Shown here in pieces: positions 22,551 through 33,885 of a DNA stretch of 64,000 nt (position 1 is the stretch's first letter; each line of letters begins with the position of its first letter). The DNA lies in NCBI GenBank assembly GCA_030068145.1, contig JAPJBO010000343.1, positions 155,083-219,082 on the forward strand, in the 5' to 3' direction. Source of the DNA: Diplonema papillatum. Lineage: Eukaryota > Euglenozoa > Diplonemea > Diplonemida > Diplonemidae. The notes under the pieces were generated by a model. That model ran no database searches, was not told the DNA's origin, and worked only from the letters and a program-made list of their open reading frames with translations. The position numbers and the translations under genes are program-made.

Positions 22551-23125
22551 GACTGGGCAAGGACGCTTGTAATCTTGTCATGGGAAAGTATCTCAATCAA
22601 AGTGTGGCAAAAGTGACCTTCCTGTGTTGTCACGAAACCCAGAGCTGGCAGCGATCCATGTGGTTCATGTACTCACGAGATCTCAACGTCGGGCATGCAG
22701 GTAATGCAGATCCGGATGCACGCCGCCTTTCTCCAGAAGCCCTCCGGCATCATGCTGACGAGGGCCTACCGTATGTATGGTATGGCTGAAACCTCAAACA
22801 AACGACAACTTTCACCGACAATCCCCTGCTTGTATACCCGCGGTCTTTGATCACGTTCTGCGAATACGAAAGAACCGATTTGGTTACCCCGGGAGTTTTA
22901 ACTGAACTCCCGCTTTCAAAGGTCGAGGGTTTCTCGGGGAAGAGAGAGTCGCATTCAATGCACACTGCCTCCCCGTGTATTTTTTGGGGTGCTCTACAAA
23001 TGTCTTAGTCAACATACTATTCTGAGCTACCTTGATCGATCCGCCGATCATCTGACGTCTTCGCGACACCGTCCGCTTGGTTAGAAGTACGACCTGACAA
23101 GTGTCAGGCCTGTCACCATATGGTA

Positions 23126-23287
23126 CGATGCCAAAAGGGGGGGGGGGGGGTTTGGGCAGATGTTTTATGGCATAGTAAGATACTGGGCATGTGGGGTATG
23201 GGACCCATATCCCCCCAGAAACCATTTTTTCGGGCCGGTTTTGGGGCCAAATGCCCTCGGAGAGCCTTCTTCTGAGCGCAAAACTCT
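23126..23287. repeat. Left arm of a long inverted repeat (partner 24220-24379)
   Basis: About 160 bp recur inverted at 24220-24379 (for example GATACTGGGCATGTGGGGTA and GAGCGCAAAACTC). A G-run of about 13 here is a C-run in the partner. The 1.25 kb between could be a foldback or DNA-transposon relic. Tandem AATCCAGTGTGACACCCGCA units lie at 23390-23490. Confidence 0.75.
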
Positions 23288-24219
23288 GTTTCTGTGGGTT
23301 TCGAGGCCCCGCACGGTGCACTCCAGCATCGTGTGGGGGTGTTAACTGTGCGGCCAAAGTGTCGGGCGCGGGCACACCTGCTAGATCCAGTGTGCCACAC
23401 CCGCAAATCCAGCGTGAAATCCACTGACACCCAAAAATCCAGTGCGGAATCCAGTGTGACACCCGCAAATCCAGTGTGAAACCCACTGTACACCAGCTAA
23501 AACAGTTCCCCAAGTTGGATCGAGTCACCTGTCGTCCAACGCAAATCAATCATCAAGGAGGCGAGGCCCCTGGTTGTTAAAAAAGCTGACCCCAGGTTCT
23601 TCTGGCAGTATTGGCAACTTTTATTGGCAGAAATCGGCTTGTCGGATCGAAAGAAGTGAGTTTGCTGCTGGTAACCTCACGAAGGCGATGGCTAATCGTG
23701 TTCCCTTCTGCAGGTGTCGCACACGTCCGGCCAGGTGTTCGAACCGGGCACCACGTAGCTGGCGGTACGTGGTGTACGACACCTTTGCCGTTAGTTGGCC
23801 TTCTTCGTCCACCAGCCTGTGCTAGAAGGATTTGTGCGACGAACGTCTTGTGCACGACAGCTTTTCCGTGACCCACGACGTCGGTGGTTGCCTCCACGAG
23901 ATCGTCGAATGCCTGCTGCCTCATGGGTCACCTTTGTCGGTCGCCCTCTGTACAGAGACCCCGGGCGCAATCGGGTCAAGTCCTGCAGCTTTCATCAGAA
24001 AGGCTCTCGTCGCTCTAAAGTGTCTCCGCATGGAGCCCTGTGACCTATCGGACTTCGTGTGCGTCTTGCCTGGCAAATTTTTGAGCCAATTCTTCGAACG
24101 AAACGCATTTACGAGTCACGCATTCTGAGAACAGAGTTAAGTTCCTGTTCTGGGTGGGTGCTGCCGCCGTAGCCATTGTACAGTCGTAACCCCACCTGGG
24201 GCCTCAAAGTCCACAACAA

Positions 24220-24379
24220 CTGAGTTTTGCGCTCAGAAAAAGGTTCTCCGAGGGCATTGGACCCCAAAATCGGCCCGAAAACATGGTTTCTGGGGGGGTA
24301 TGGGTCCTATACCCCACATGCCCAGTATCTGACTATACCAGAAAACATCTGCCCAAACCCCCCCCCCCAGGCATCTTGT
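24220..24379. repeat. Right arm of the long inverted repeat
   Basis: Reverse complement of 23126-23287 with scattered differences. It ends in a C-run followed by CATCCATCCATCCATC. Confidence 0.75.
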
Positions 24380-24436
24380 TAAGAACCATCCATCCATCCA
24401 TCAGCCGGCTGACCCCCCCCCCCTCCCCTCAGGCTA

Positions 24437-24655
24437 TTTTCACTGTGGAGGGGGGAGACGCTACCTGTCACACTCTAAGGTGGTCACCACGGTGGGCGGT
24501 CAGAAAAAAAAATTTTTTTTTGCCCCAAATACCCCAAATACCACACTTTGGAAAATTTTTGTGGGCCCACTTTTGGCAGGGAATTTTGACCATTTCACCT
24601 TAGAGAATTTGACCACCCAGCCTCCAAGGCAACTGCACTGTAGAGGGGGGGGGAG
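24437..24655 (+). repeat. Dispersed repeat of about 210 bp, copy 1
   Basis: Shares GGTxGxCACGGTGGG, a CATTTTCCCAGGG-like segment (CACTTTTGGCAGGG here), TTTCACCT(T/C)AG, CC(A/C)GCC and GGCAACT with 25113-25330. G-runs and C-runs flank both copies. Confidence 0.5.
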
Positions 24656-25112
24656 GGGGGGGTCTGGTTTATCCGGCCATCCGGCCAAAGTGGCTGATCC
24701 TTAACAAGAGCGCTGCCCCCCCCCCCCTTTTGGCATCGTCTCATATTGATCCGACTCTCTCGTGTCGCAGTTTGACACAAAATATCATGTGTTCCAACAA
24801 ACTCCAACAAACCAATACACGGGGGTGGCAGGGAAGTCAGACCTGAACGAAAGCGGAAAGAAACTGCACCATATTTACAAGAACACAAAACTTCAAAAGA
24901 CAAGAAAAAATAAAAGGCAACCAAAGAAGACTTGAAAGAAGACGAAACAAGGAAGGGGGTGTATTTCAGAGCCAGCTCTCACAGTATTCCACTCTTAAAA
25001 CGAAGGTCGGGGACAAAGCGTGCTTTCGGCAAACAATGCAACACGAGTCCGAATGAAAACAAGGTCAGAGCCTCCCCTCCCTACTCTATTCTCTATTCTA
25101 CAGTATATTTTG

Positions 25113-25330
25113 CTGTAGAGCAGGGTGACCCTCCCCACAGCACCGCTCCCCCTCCCAGTTGGTCGCCACGGTGGGAAGGAGAAATTCGGCCGAAATCTCC
25201 CAAAGCTGCGTATCGGAGTTTCTTCTTGTCCGCGCATTTTCCCAGGGGATGTTGACAATTTCACCTCAGGAAGTCCACCCGCCAGCCCCTACGGCAACTA
25301 GTATTGCAGCGGGCGACGGGGTTTCTTTTC
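25113..25330 (+). repeat. Dispersed repeat of about 210 bp, copy 2
   Basis: Diverged partner of the repeat at 24437 in the same orientation, about 680 bp downstream. Confidence 0.5.
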
Positions 25331-25914
25331 GTACCTCTTGCAAACCCCTCCAGGTGCGTCGCTAAAAAAAAAAGTCGAGATATCTGTCCAAGTTTTGGAG
25401 GGTTGTTCTGTTTGAATCTTGAGATGGTGCTGCTTGCTGAGGTCATCAATTGCAGTAGGAAAGCGAGCCAGGGCAGTCGAAGGCAAGTAAACCGCAACTA
25501 TGGAAGTGTAGGCACGGCAACCGAGCTGTAGTAGCCGACGGGACCGACAGACCAGTAGCAACTGTTGACGCAAGTGCCGCTGTTGTCGTATGGGATTGAG
25601 TGCGGTATGTGGCCTCATCCGTAGCTGAACAACAGGTGAAAAGGGAAGTGGTAATGACTGCTGGCGCAGTTGCAGCCGCAGCTGCGGCGGTGCCTCACAG
25701 AAGGTAGGCACCTGAAGGTCTGAAAGAAGAAGAAGAAAAAGAAAAAGGCCGCTCCTGGTCCAGGAACGTGACGGTCAAGCACAGCTTGCAAAGCTTGAGT
25801 CGGAGGCAGCACAGTGCCACACCCCGTCCGCTCTGCCCTGTGGCTGACCGTCTCGACGAGCTTGTGTTCAGCGCGAGCAGGCTTTCCCTGGTACCTACCC
25901 TGCTGCGGCGGTTT

Positions 25915-26015
25915 TGGTTTGTGCGCACTAGCGGAACTCACCTGCTTTGGTAAGTTTCATGTAGTACGCTGCCAACTACTAATTTTTAGTACCAACAATG
26001 CATTGTTAACACAAA
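25915..26015 (+). repeat. Dispersed 115-bp repeat (GTTAACAC end), copy 2
   Basis: GCGCACTAGCGGAACTCACC, TGCTTTGGTAAGTTTCAT, and TAGTACCAACAATGCATTG ending TTAACAC. Closest relative of the inverted copy at 60973. Confidence 0.7.
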
Positions 26016-26932
26016 AAAAAAAATGAAAGGAAAAACCAAAAAGGCTCAACTGCATTTGAAGAGAAAACGATTCGAAAACTGGCCTTCTGAAACTCAAGTA
26101 ACGCTGGATAAGAGAAAGACCGGTAACGGGAGCAACCGTGCAAAAGAATTAGTGCAAGCCACTGGTGATGAAAAATGATGATGTGGGGAAAAAGAGGCAA
26201 AAGTACATGCCAGAAAGGAGTAGAAATACGTAGCAGAGTAGTGGACCACGTCATCATCAGTGCACAAGCAACCGGTGTGCAAGTGTGTGCGACTTTTGTG
26301 TGTTACGCTGCCTTTTTCTCAACGACGCGGGTTTATGCTTTTTAGTCGACTTTCATAGCGGAGCTAACGATCTCCGCAACCTGCAAGGACGAAGTGATGT
26401 TAGCGTCACCTGCACATCCCCCGCAAAGTGAATTTCTCCCTGCAGAGTCTCGTCACGCCCCGGTGTCCACCACTGGCACCATTCCTGTGTACTTGTTGCT
26501 TGTGCGCCTCGTACGCAGTTGCCGCTCCCCCTGGCCCTTCGGACGCACTCTTGCACGATCGGTCGATCCTTTTCAAGGGGAACGTGGTGGACGCGCGTAG
26601 TAGCGTGTCTTGTGGATGTGCAGGACTGCAAAGAGTCCAGCTTTGCTGCGGTACTATAGCTGAGCACCTCCGCATTCGCGTCGCTTTGGAGTGTTGCGGT
26701 TTGTGTCTGAAGGTCTGCGCAGATTCCCTCCCTGCACACTGGAGTAGCGTGTTGTCAAGCTTCGAGCTGACCACGTTCGCACTGGGATCCACTCCCTGGA
26801 CACGGAAACTGCCAAATCATACAGACTGGATTGAGACCCGTTTCCCACCATTTACAACGTTCACAGGATTACACGGGATAGCAGAAGAGAGCGGGAGGAC
26901 TTCTCATTTTTCGCGGGGAAGAGCACGCAAAA

Positions 26933-26960
26933 ATCTCAAGCGAATTGTGACTCTAAAAAG
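26933..26960 (+). promoter_or_regulatory. Conserved TCTCAAGCGAAT...ACTCTAAAA motif before the WD40 ATG
   Basis: ATCTCAAGCGAATTGTGACTCTAAAAAG ends two bases before the start codon. It matches the sequence ahead of the exonuclease gene at 24 of 27 positions or better. It is probably transcribed, or right at the start site. Confidence 0.45.
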
Positions 26961-26962
26961 AA

Positions 26963-28324
26963 ATGAAACGAGTAGCCAGTGCGCCGAAGATGAAGAGGGC
27001 GGCCAGCGAATCAGGGATGACTCGGGCTGGTAAGGACAAGAAGGATGAGTGGACGATGTACGACCAGATGATACAAGAAGGCACAATCAACGCTAGAGCG
27101 GCTACCGTCGCGGGGAAGACTGTGCAGTATGTGTGGGTGTGCGAGAGAGACGGATCGACAACGGTACGCTCTTGCAGAACAGGCTCCGAGCTGCACAGGA
27201 CAACGAAGCAAGGCATGTTTCCTTGGTGCCTCGCGGAAGGGCCGGAGAAACGGAACGTGTGGGTCGGGTATTCAAGCGGGGTGATCATCCTGCACTCTGC
27301 CTCGTCACCGTTCGAGCAGAGACTGACCCTCGAAGCTGGTCGGCAGTCTGGCGGCTGTTATTGTCTGCTCACGCATCTGAACTACGTGTTCGCGGGGTAC
27401 GGGAACTGTCAGATCATCAAGTGGAACAACGACACGAAGGAGCGCGAGGGTTATTACATCGGGCACACCGGTGGCCATGGGTCGGCAATCCGATCCATGT
27501 GCCTCCACTTGACGACGCTGTACTCCTCTGCAGACGACATGACCATCCGCGTGTGGGACGTCAACACCTGCGAACAACTGCAAGTCTTGCGAGGCCACGA
27601 TGCGTCTGTGCTCTCCCTCGTGTACACCCGGGCAAACCACATCTGGTCTGCGGGAGAGGATGCCGTCGTCAAGGTCTGGCGGCCGGAGACGGCTGAGTGC
27701 GTGAAGACGTTCAAGCTCGAGACGCCCGCCAACATCGTGCGGTGTATCGGGAACCGGGTGTGGTGCGGCACGTGGGACCGGAAGGTCACCATTTTCGACG
27801 CCACCACCCTGGACCGTGTCGGCGTCTACACAAAGCACGCGGCCCCCCTCGCAGAGATCGTCTGCGTGGCGACTACGAAGATTTTCAAAGTCTGGACCTT
27901 AGGTACCGACAAGTGCATCAAAGTCTGGCAGACGGAAGACCGATCCGACGTGGGGGACCGGTTAGAGTTCACTTCCATGCAGCAATCCATCTTCGACTTG
28001 CAGTCCGAAATCGACCGACTGAACAAAGAGCTCGGCAGGTCTCGCAAGGCTCGGTCCACCTCTGTCTGGGAAATCGACGACGTCGCATTCTGCCCTTCGG
28101 AAGTGGCGCGCGACATGCGAGGCAAACTCATGGAGATGACCCATCAGAGAGACACACTTGATGAACGCGCCACTTTGCGGCGAAACCTCGTCAAAGCAAT
28201 AGGGAACCGGAAGGGTACCGACATCCTGCACCAACTCCTGCTCCGGTATTACAACCGGCTCATGCAGCATCGGGCCGGCCAATTTGAATTGTATGGTTAC
28301 AACAGTTTCGTTCACTTTCACTAA
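26963..28324 (+). CDS. WD40-repeat protein with C-terminal coiled coil
   Basis: Intronless, 453 aa. A short basic leader repeats MKR(V/A)AS. WD40 blades follow, clearest at about 190-330: DDMTIRVWDVNT, RGHDASVLSLVY, EDAVVKVWRPET, GTWDRKVTIFD and TDKCIKVWQTE. Earlier blades (60-185) are weaker, for a likely single propeller. A heptad stretch (QSIFDLQSEIDRLNKELGRS) and a helical tail (LLLRYYNRLMQHR) end the protein. WD40 propellers are scaffolds for protein complexes; nothing here points to a specific one. The ATG lies directly behind the conserved leader motif. The downstream neighbour (28792) lies on the same strand, starts with the same MKR, and shares the RYY-x-R-L helix, so the two products may share a partner (inference). 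Confidence 0.85.
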   Translation: MKRVASAPKMKRAASESGMTRAGKDKKDEWTMYDQMIQEGTINARAATVAGKTVQYVWVCERDGSTTVRSCRTGSELHRTTKQGMFPWCLAEGPEKRNVWVGYSSGVIILHSASSPFEQRLTLEAGRQSGGCYCLLTHLNYVFAGYGNCQIIKWNNDTKEREGYYIGHTGGHGSAIRSMCLHLTTLYSSADDMTIRVWDVNTCEQLQVLRGHDASVLSLVYTRANHIWSAGEDAVVKVWRPETAECVKTFKLETPANIVRCIGNRVWCGTWDRKVTIFDATTLDRVGVYTKHAAPLAEIVCVATTKIFKVWTLGTDKCIKVWQTEDRSDVGDRLEFTSMQQSIFDLQSEIDRLNKELGRSRKARSTSVWEIDDVAFCPSEVARDMRGKLMEMTHQRDTLDERATLRRNLVKAIGNRKGTDILHQLLLRYYNRLMQHRAGQFELYGYNSFVHFH

Positions 28325-28791
28325 CCGTCACGAGCACGTGCTCAGCCCCTGTGACACTTATACTGTCTGTCTTATTGACCTCGTACACCGTACTGCGTCC
28401 TGGCGCGTGAGGGGACTGCGGATCGTCCATATGCTCAGCGACTTTCTTTAGGCATTCGGGGCGTCGGCTTCGCAGCCATTTCTTGATCTGCGCAGACGGT
28501 TACAAGAATTTGTTTCGTTTTCACATACAGCGTGGATATCCCATGACACTTTACACTACCTGCTGGCGCGAACAAGGAGAGCACTGACAACACAGTTGCT
28601 CTACGACTTGGCGGATTCTCTCGAAAGCACCTCTCCGTTTTGTCAACTAGAGCTGCAACTCAACTATTCTTTCCCAGCCGGTTTCTCGAAAGACACACAC
28701 ACGCACGCGCACTGATACTACCACAATACGGTATCATACCAGAATACGATACCTTAAAGGAATCCTTTCGACGATCCACCCGAAGATTTTA

Positions 28792-29757
28792 ATGAAGCGA
28801 ACTCACTCCAGAAAATATATCCACGACTCTCGCCGTCACCCACCGCAACCATTCAGGGCCAAGAGGCGGGCCGGCGTCCGGCGGTTGGACCGAGCGATGG
28901 CGACCATGCGGCAGCTTCGGTACGTCAACGCGCTGCGCAAGTACTACGCCCGCCTGCTGCGGTACCGGGGCATCTCGAAAAAGCGGAAGAGCGCGGAGCG
29001 CACCGCCCGGCACCTCGCGCGGGAGACGCGTTGGAAGCTGCGTGCGCGCTACTTAGCGAAGCTGCGGCAGTTCGTCGGGATACGGCGTGTGGCAGAGGCC
29101 CAGGCACAGCTCGAGAAGGTATCCCACGACCGCAAGTGGCTCGAGGCGCAGTGCAAGCAGCTGAAGGCGCGGAGCGACGACGCCACCGCCGCCGAGAAGA
29201 AGTCGAAGACCCGGCAGGAGGAGCTCGAAACCGCCGCCCGGCAGTTCGAGAAGAACGCCGAAGAAGCGAAAGAGGAGATCGCCGACTTGAACCAAAAGCT
29301 GCTGGCCGCCCTCGAAGAGCGAAGGCTGCTGAAGGACCAGTTCAAAACGCAGCCCAGCCGGACCGCAATGCTTGCCGTTGCCCGCGATGTGTTCAAGCAG
29401 CTCTTGCAGGCCGAAACGCACACGAATCAATACATGCTCTCCGTGGAGCAGCCGCTACCTAGGGACCAGCACGAAAAGCTGATCCGGCGCATCCAAAAAT
29501 CGATCGGCTCCGTCCGCACGAAGCAAAAGGACTACCTCGAGACCCATTTCACGGAGTACGAGCGCCTCAACGGGAAGGTCCCCGCCGCTCTCTACGGCAA
29601 GGCGGCTCGCACGGGCGGCGCCGCGACTTCGAGCGAAAACGACGAGTCCGACACTCTCGCCCGCAGCTGCCCGAACCTGAGCTGGTCGAACGTGCCGGAA
29701 AGGTGCGCTTTTCCAGTCCCTTCCCCCGACACCAAACAAGGGAACCCCCTTCCATAA
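28792..29757 (+). CDS. Basic coiled-coil protein, function unknown
   Basis: Intronless, 321 aa. The first 100 residues are strongly basic with two related helical units (LRKYYARLLRYR and RARYLAKLRQF), like the RYY-x-RL units I recall from repetitive kinetoplastid proteins. A long coiled coil follows (about 100-190: EAQAQLEKVSHDRKWLEAQC, ELETAARQFEKNAEEAKEEI), then a helical region and a Ser/Pro-rich acidic tail. No enzymatic motif, signal peptide or TM is visible. A structural or cytoskeletal role is plausible but not shown. The 5' flank has short palindromes (ATACGGTATCATACC) 40-70 nt before the ATG. Confidence 0.75.
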   Translation: MKRTHSRKYIHDSRRHPPQPFRAKRRAGVRRLDRAMATMRQLRYVNALRKYYARLLRYRGISKKRKSAERTARHLARETRWKLRARYLAKLRQFVGIRRVAEAQAQLEKVSHDRKWLEAQCKQLKARSDDATAAEKKSKTRQEELETAARQFEKNAEEAKEEIADLNQKLLAALEERRLLKDQFKTQPSRTAMLAVARDVFKQLLQAETHTNQYMLSVEQPLPRDQHEKLIRRIQKSIGSVRTKQKDYLETHFTEYERLNGKVPAALYGKAARTGGAATSSENDESDTLARSCPNLSWSNVPERCAFPVPSPDTKQGNPLP

Positions 29758-31611
29758 AAAACATGAGAGGGTCTCATCTCGCAGCTTCCTCCGATCGTGA
29801 TTCGGGAGCCGGCACGATCGCAGCTGCAAAGCATAGGTTTCAGCGCCGAAGCGGTGCGCTATTTTCTTCCCGCGCCCGTTGTATTGCGTTTTGCTTCACG
29901 GAAGTATTTCCTCCCCCACACCTGAATCGCGTCGGGGGCGACCTGAGTTTGCGGGGGAAGGAGCAGATCCACACCAGGGAACACACAACTTCACTAAAGC
30001 AGAGACCCCAGAGCGAACCTTCTGGACTTTCGAAAGTACCGCAAGTGAATCGGAACCCGCCCATATCGAAACAAAATTACAAAAATTGCAGGTCTCCCAC
30101 GGTTCCGGCACGCCACTAGGTTCCCAGGTCCTAGGTGCGCGCGAAGAATTCTCCGATGGCATAGATAGATCTTTGGCGAAGGGCCGTTTCTACGCGCAGC
30201 CCTGGTTCTTCGAGTTGGCGCAGGGAGGAAACGATGGTTGAACCTTTGTGCTTGAGCACGAACTTTGAGGTTGCTCCAACCAGTGCACCGTCGTCGATGT
30301 CCAACAGCAGATTGCAAACCCGAGTTCATTGTAGTGAGAATACGGCTCGTTTACCAACGAACCCTACGCGATGGACGCCGGGCTGAGCTGAAAGAGCGTA
30401 CCTTGTATGCTCGGATGACGAAATGCGCGGATGCCACCTCCCCCACACGCTCCCATTAGACAGTCGGAACCTGTCCATGCATCCCCGAAGTCCCCGAAGG
30501 TTCTTGTTGCGAGAACAAGAAACCCTCTGCGGCAAATGCCAGGCCGCCCTTTTGTCGGGCGGGGCACGATGAGCCTACGATAGAGCCTTTTCTGTTCCAG
30601 CATGCTACCTCTATTCGGTCTTTTCTTTCCTACCGAACGCCTACCGAAAGCATGGGTGGCATCATCCTGCTCGAAACGACAGCCGGAACTTGCGCGTGCG
30701 ATAAATCGTCGTGTGTGCAAAGATGGTCTTGCAACTCTTGATCGTCGGCAGTACTCCGTGTTTCGTAACGTCCTCCCCGAAGACTTCTCCGATGCCATCA
30801 AGGTAAAGTTGAGTCATCAAGCTACGAGAATCCCATGCGCGCGAAGAATTCTCCGATGACATAGATAGAGCGTTTGGCGGAGCCGTTTCTACGCGCACCC
30901 CCGGCTCGAGTCGGCGCAGCGGAGCCCAGCGCAGGGCAGGACTGGGCGTGCGCAAACCGGTTGTTTCCGAATACCTCTCGACCTGTAAATTATGAACCCC
31001 TGTTTTGTGTCGGGAATTAAAGAGCACTACCCCTCTACTTGATGGCTCTCTATTTCGCGGACATCTAATTGCAATTGCAATAAGCTGTCCAGAGCGTTAG
31101 ATATTGCTCTGTATAAAACTATGCTTAAACGCACAAAACCCCCGGAATTTCAAGCGAACTTTAACTGGTGTTACCCACTAGGAGCCAACACAACTTCTAT
31201 CAAACTTCTATATTCAGGGGGGGTGTGTCACTTTTTCTTTTGATATGTCAAAAACGACCACCCTATGGCAGCGCACAGTCACCAAAGGTTTCACTAAATC
31301 GACCAATTTTTGATTCTATGAGCGCAGGTGTCCCCGGTCTCTCTGTTCCCGAGGGTTTAGAAAAAAAAAAGATGACCCCCCTTGGACGCGTTCAACCCGG
31401 TATAATTATATTAAGATCATACCGGGAGCGCGTGTGATACGTGTGATATGTCCCGAGAAGACACGGAATGGAAAGATCGGTCACGAAATCGTCAGAATAC
31501 CACCTCGGATCCCAAAAAGGTTGTCCCCCATGGCCCGTCCTTTTGCACTTCACTCTACCAGGCATATTGCCATCCCCTATGAGCGCACTTCAGAACTGGG
31601 ATGGCAGGTAC

Positions 31612-32579
31612 TGAAGAACAGGGATGCTGCAAAATCTGCGGTGCGAAAACCTGGAGAAAGGTTGCTTCGTTTCCTCAGCCCGAAGTGAAGAAGAGACTGG
31701 TACAAGAGGATTCATCTGTTTGAAGTGCCTCCAGGAGTGTGGTGCCACGCACACGACTACGACTGCAGCAACAACTACGACGGCAAGGTGCAAGGTTCCA
31801 AACAGCGACAGCAACGACTACTTGGACAGGCGTCTTCAAGCTGCCCGAATTGGATGCTTGTTGTGAACGCTCCTGTCTATGCACCCCCCAGAAGTATCTG
31901 CTTCGGATGCTACACAGCGTGCCTTTCGGCGGAGCAGAACCCATCTGCCTCTCGATATCCTCTGGAAGGAGCAAATTCGGGCAAAGTGCCGACCACGACT
32001 GCGGTGAGAACAATGCCACACGCATTCTTTATCGAGGTTCCGACACTGCCAGCGATTTTTTGCCGCATGGTTTTGCAACACAGCTCGTTGACATGGAATA
32101 CAATGAGAAGGAGAACATGCAACGTTTTGCGATTGAAGAATTCGGATGCAGTTGCAGAGAATTCTTCAGGAGCCTGCTGACAGCCGCAAAACCTCGGCCG
32201 TACAAGGAATACAAGCATCTTGGTGGTGGGATGGTAGTGCGCCTGATACCAGCCGGCAGCAAAATAAACGGGTACTCTTCAAGACGGCACAGAAGGTGGG
32301 CGTTCCACAGGGTTGTGCACAAGCCGGACATCGTATTATCATGCAGGATTCGAAGGTGAGCGTATCTTACTCTCACTTCTGCAAGCGACGACCGTCCAAA
32401 CAAAAAGAGCCGGCGCAGTTAGTGCGATCGGAGACGGAAACTGTGCACAGAAACTCCCGGTGCACAGAAACTCCCGGTACTCTTCCTCTTGCTTCTCTGG
32501 GAATGACTGCTATACCACGTATTTTAGAACAACCCTCAGAAGACTTACCGAGCTAGCGGTGGTATTTGGCCACCTTTAG
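31612..32579 (+). pseudogene. Possible relic gene with zinc-ribbon-like and OTU-like scraps
   Basis: A CCKICGAKTWRKVASFPQ-coding stretch ends in a frame that shifts to GFICLKCLQECG, giving a plausible C-x2-C...C-x2-C finger broken by one frameshift. A 206-codon frame follows (31739-32359, with HLGGGMVVRLIPAGSKINGY). Further on, IGDGNC (32420s) recalls the OTU protease motif but lacks a convincing remainder. An 18-bp duplication (GTGCACAGAAACTCCCG) lies inside. No family is assigned with confidence. Confidence 0.25.
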
Positions 32580-33096
32580 CTAAAATGCTGGTCGGGGGGT
32601 GGGCAAAAGGCCCTAACCAATCCAGAAGCTCAGGGCAGGCTCGACGCTCGACAGACATCCTGTCCTGAGGGCCACCGTGTGTATGCCAGACGGAAAACTC
32701 TCAAATGCGAAGAGCTCAGTTGCAAAAATATCACACAAGCTTCAAATGCACCCTCGAAGGCCTCGAGACCGCTAAGGAGGGGGCCGAACTTTTATGCTTG
32801 GATTTCGACCAAATAACTAGGGAAAAGTTGAGAGCCTGGAGTTAAGGGGTTAAATGGATGAACCAGGGAAGGAACAAATCTGCGCATAACAATGTCATGT
32901 ACGTTCACGATGATCGTGAACAAAGTTATGCTGAAACAAGGAAAGATGGCAGCAGAAGCCGCACCAGTCCTCTCCCAGATAGCACTGGACGCTTACGAGC
33001 AGTGCATGTCGGGATTGCCGCGGCTGTTTTGAAATACGGTGACCACGTCAGCAACGCCGGTGGCCCCGTCGTTTTGGCGCGGCTGTGATGCAAAAC

Positions 33097-33262
33097 GGAG
33101 CCAGTCGCCCAGCCAGTCGCCCAGCCAGTCGCCCAGCCAGTCGCCCAGCCAGTCGCCCAGCCAGTCGCCCAGCCAGTCGCCCAGCCAGTCGCCCAGCCAG
33201 CTGCCCAGCCAGCTGCCCAGCCAGCTGCCCAGCCAGCTGCCCAGCCAGTCGCTGCCCAGCCA
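33097..33262. repeat. 12-bp satellite (CCCAGCCAGTCG)n
   Basis: About nine CCCAGCCAGTCG units are followed by four or five CCCAGCCAGCTG variants and one CTGCC slip. The 12-bp period keeps several frames open (SQSP, WLGD, GWAT repeats). No flanking domain supports coding. Confidence 0.9.
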
Positions 33263-33885
33263 GCCGCCAGGACAACACCCTTGTGAGCTGGTGGCAGGGA
33301 AAGGCCGAGGCGAGCCATCCAGTGCATCAGCACAAGAAACGCAAGGTCGCTTGCACATTGGCCCCTTGCCAAGATGAGCATCACAGGAGGTCAGAAAGTA
33401 CTGGAGGTGTTGGCAAGGCCAGTGTCTTTACCGAAATGGGTCCAAAGGGCCGCGTGCAGCGCGAACCACAACCGCAGTTGGGCTTGCGCGCAGAAAACGG
33501 GAGTTCGGCTCAAGAAAACGTCAGCGTTGTGCACCATCATTATAACAATAAAAAGTGACACCCCCTACTCCATACAACTTCTATCAAACTTCTATATTCA
33601 GCATTGTGGGTAACACCATTAACTCTAAAAATATATGTGAGCGTTTATTTAGGCTTTTTTCAGAATATGACCGGCTGGTCCAGACTGGGGGCAGAACGGG
33701 GCCAAGGCACCCCATGTTGTGTGGGTTCGTATCCACGACACGGAGTAGGGCCCTGCCGGCAGCCCATTTCTGACATTTTGAGAGTCCTTCCTACCTTCCA
33801 GGGAGGGGTCACGACGGGGCCGACAACAGGCAGCGCCAACTCTTTTGCCACGGTCTGCCAGATCAGCTTCAGAATGGGTTAGGTT

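Larger units (their letters stand above)
15100..26930. other. Gene-poor, repeat-rich interval of about 11.8 kb
   Basis: No gene can be assigned with confidence. ORFs are mostly under 130 codons and overlap on both strands. It holds small inverted-repeat elements (16163, 17236, 23126/24220), dispersed repeats (18697, 24437, 25113, 25915), poly-G/poly-C tracts (23139, 24360, 24719), and a CA/TG-rich stretch (20826-20860). Possible minus-strand exons around 22220-22790 and a 201-codon forward frame at 26428-27033 remain unassigned; the latter runs into the WD40 gene in another frame. Confidence 0.5.

Noticed and set aside
32400..32579. OTU protease
   Set aside because: Only GDGNC resembles the active-site motif; downstream sequence contains an 18-bp duplication and lacks the expected His region.
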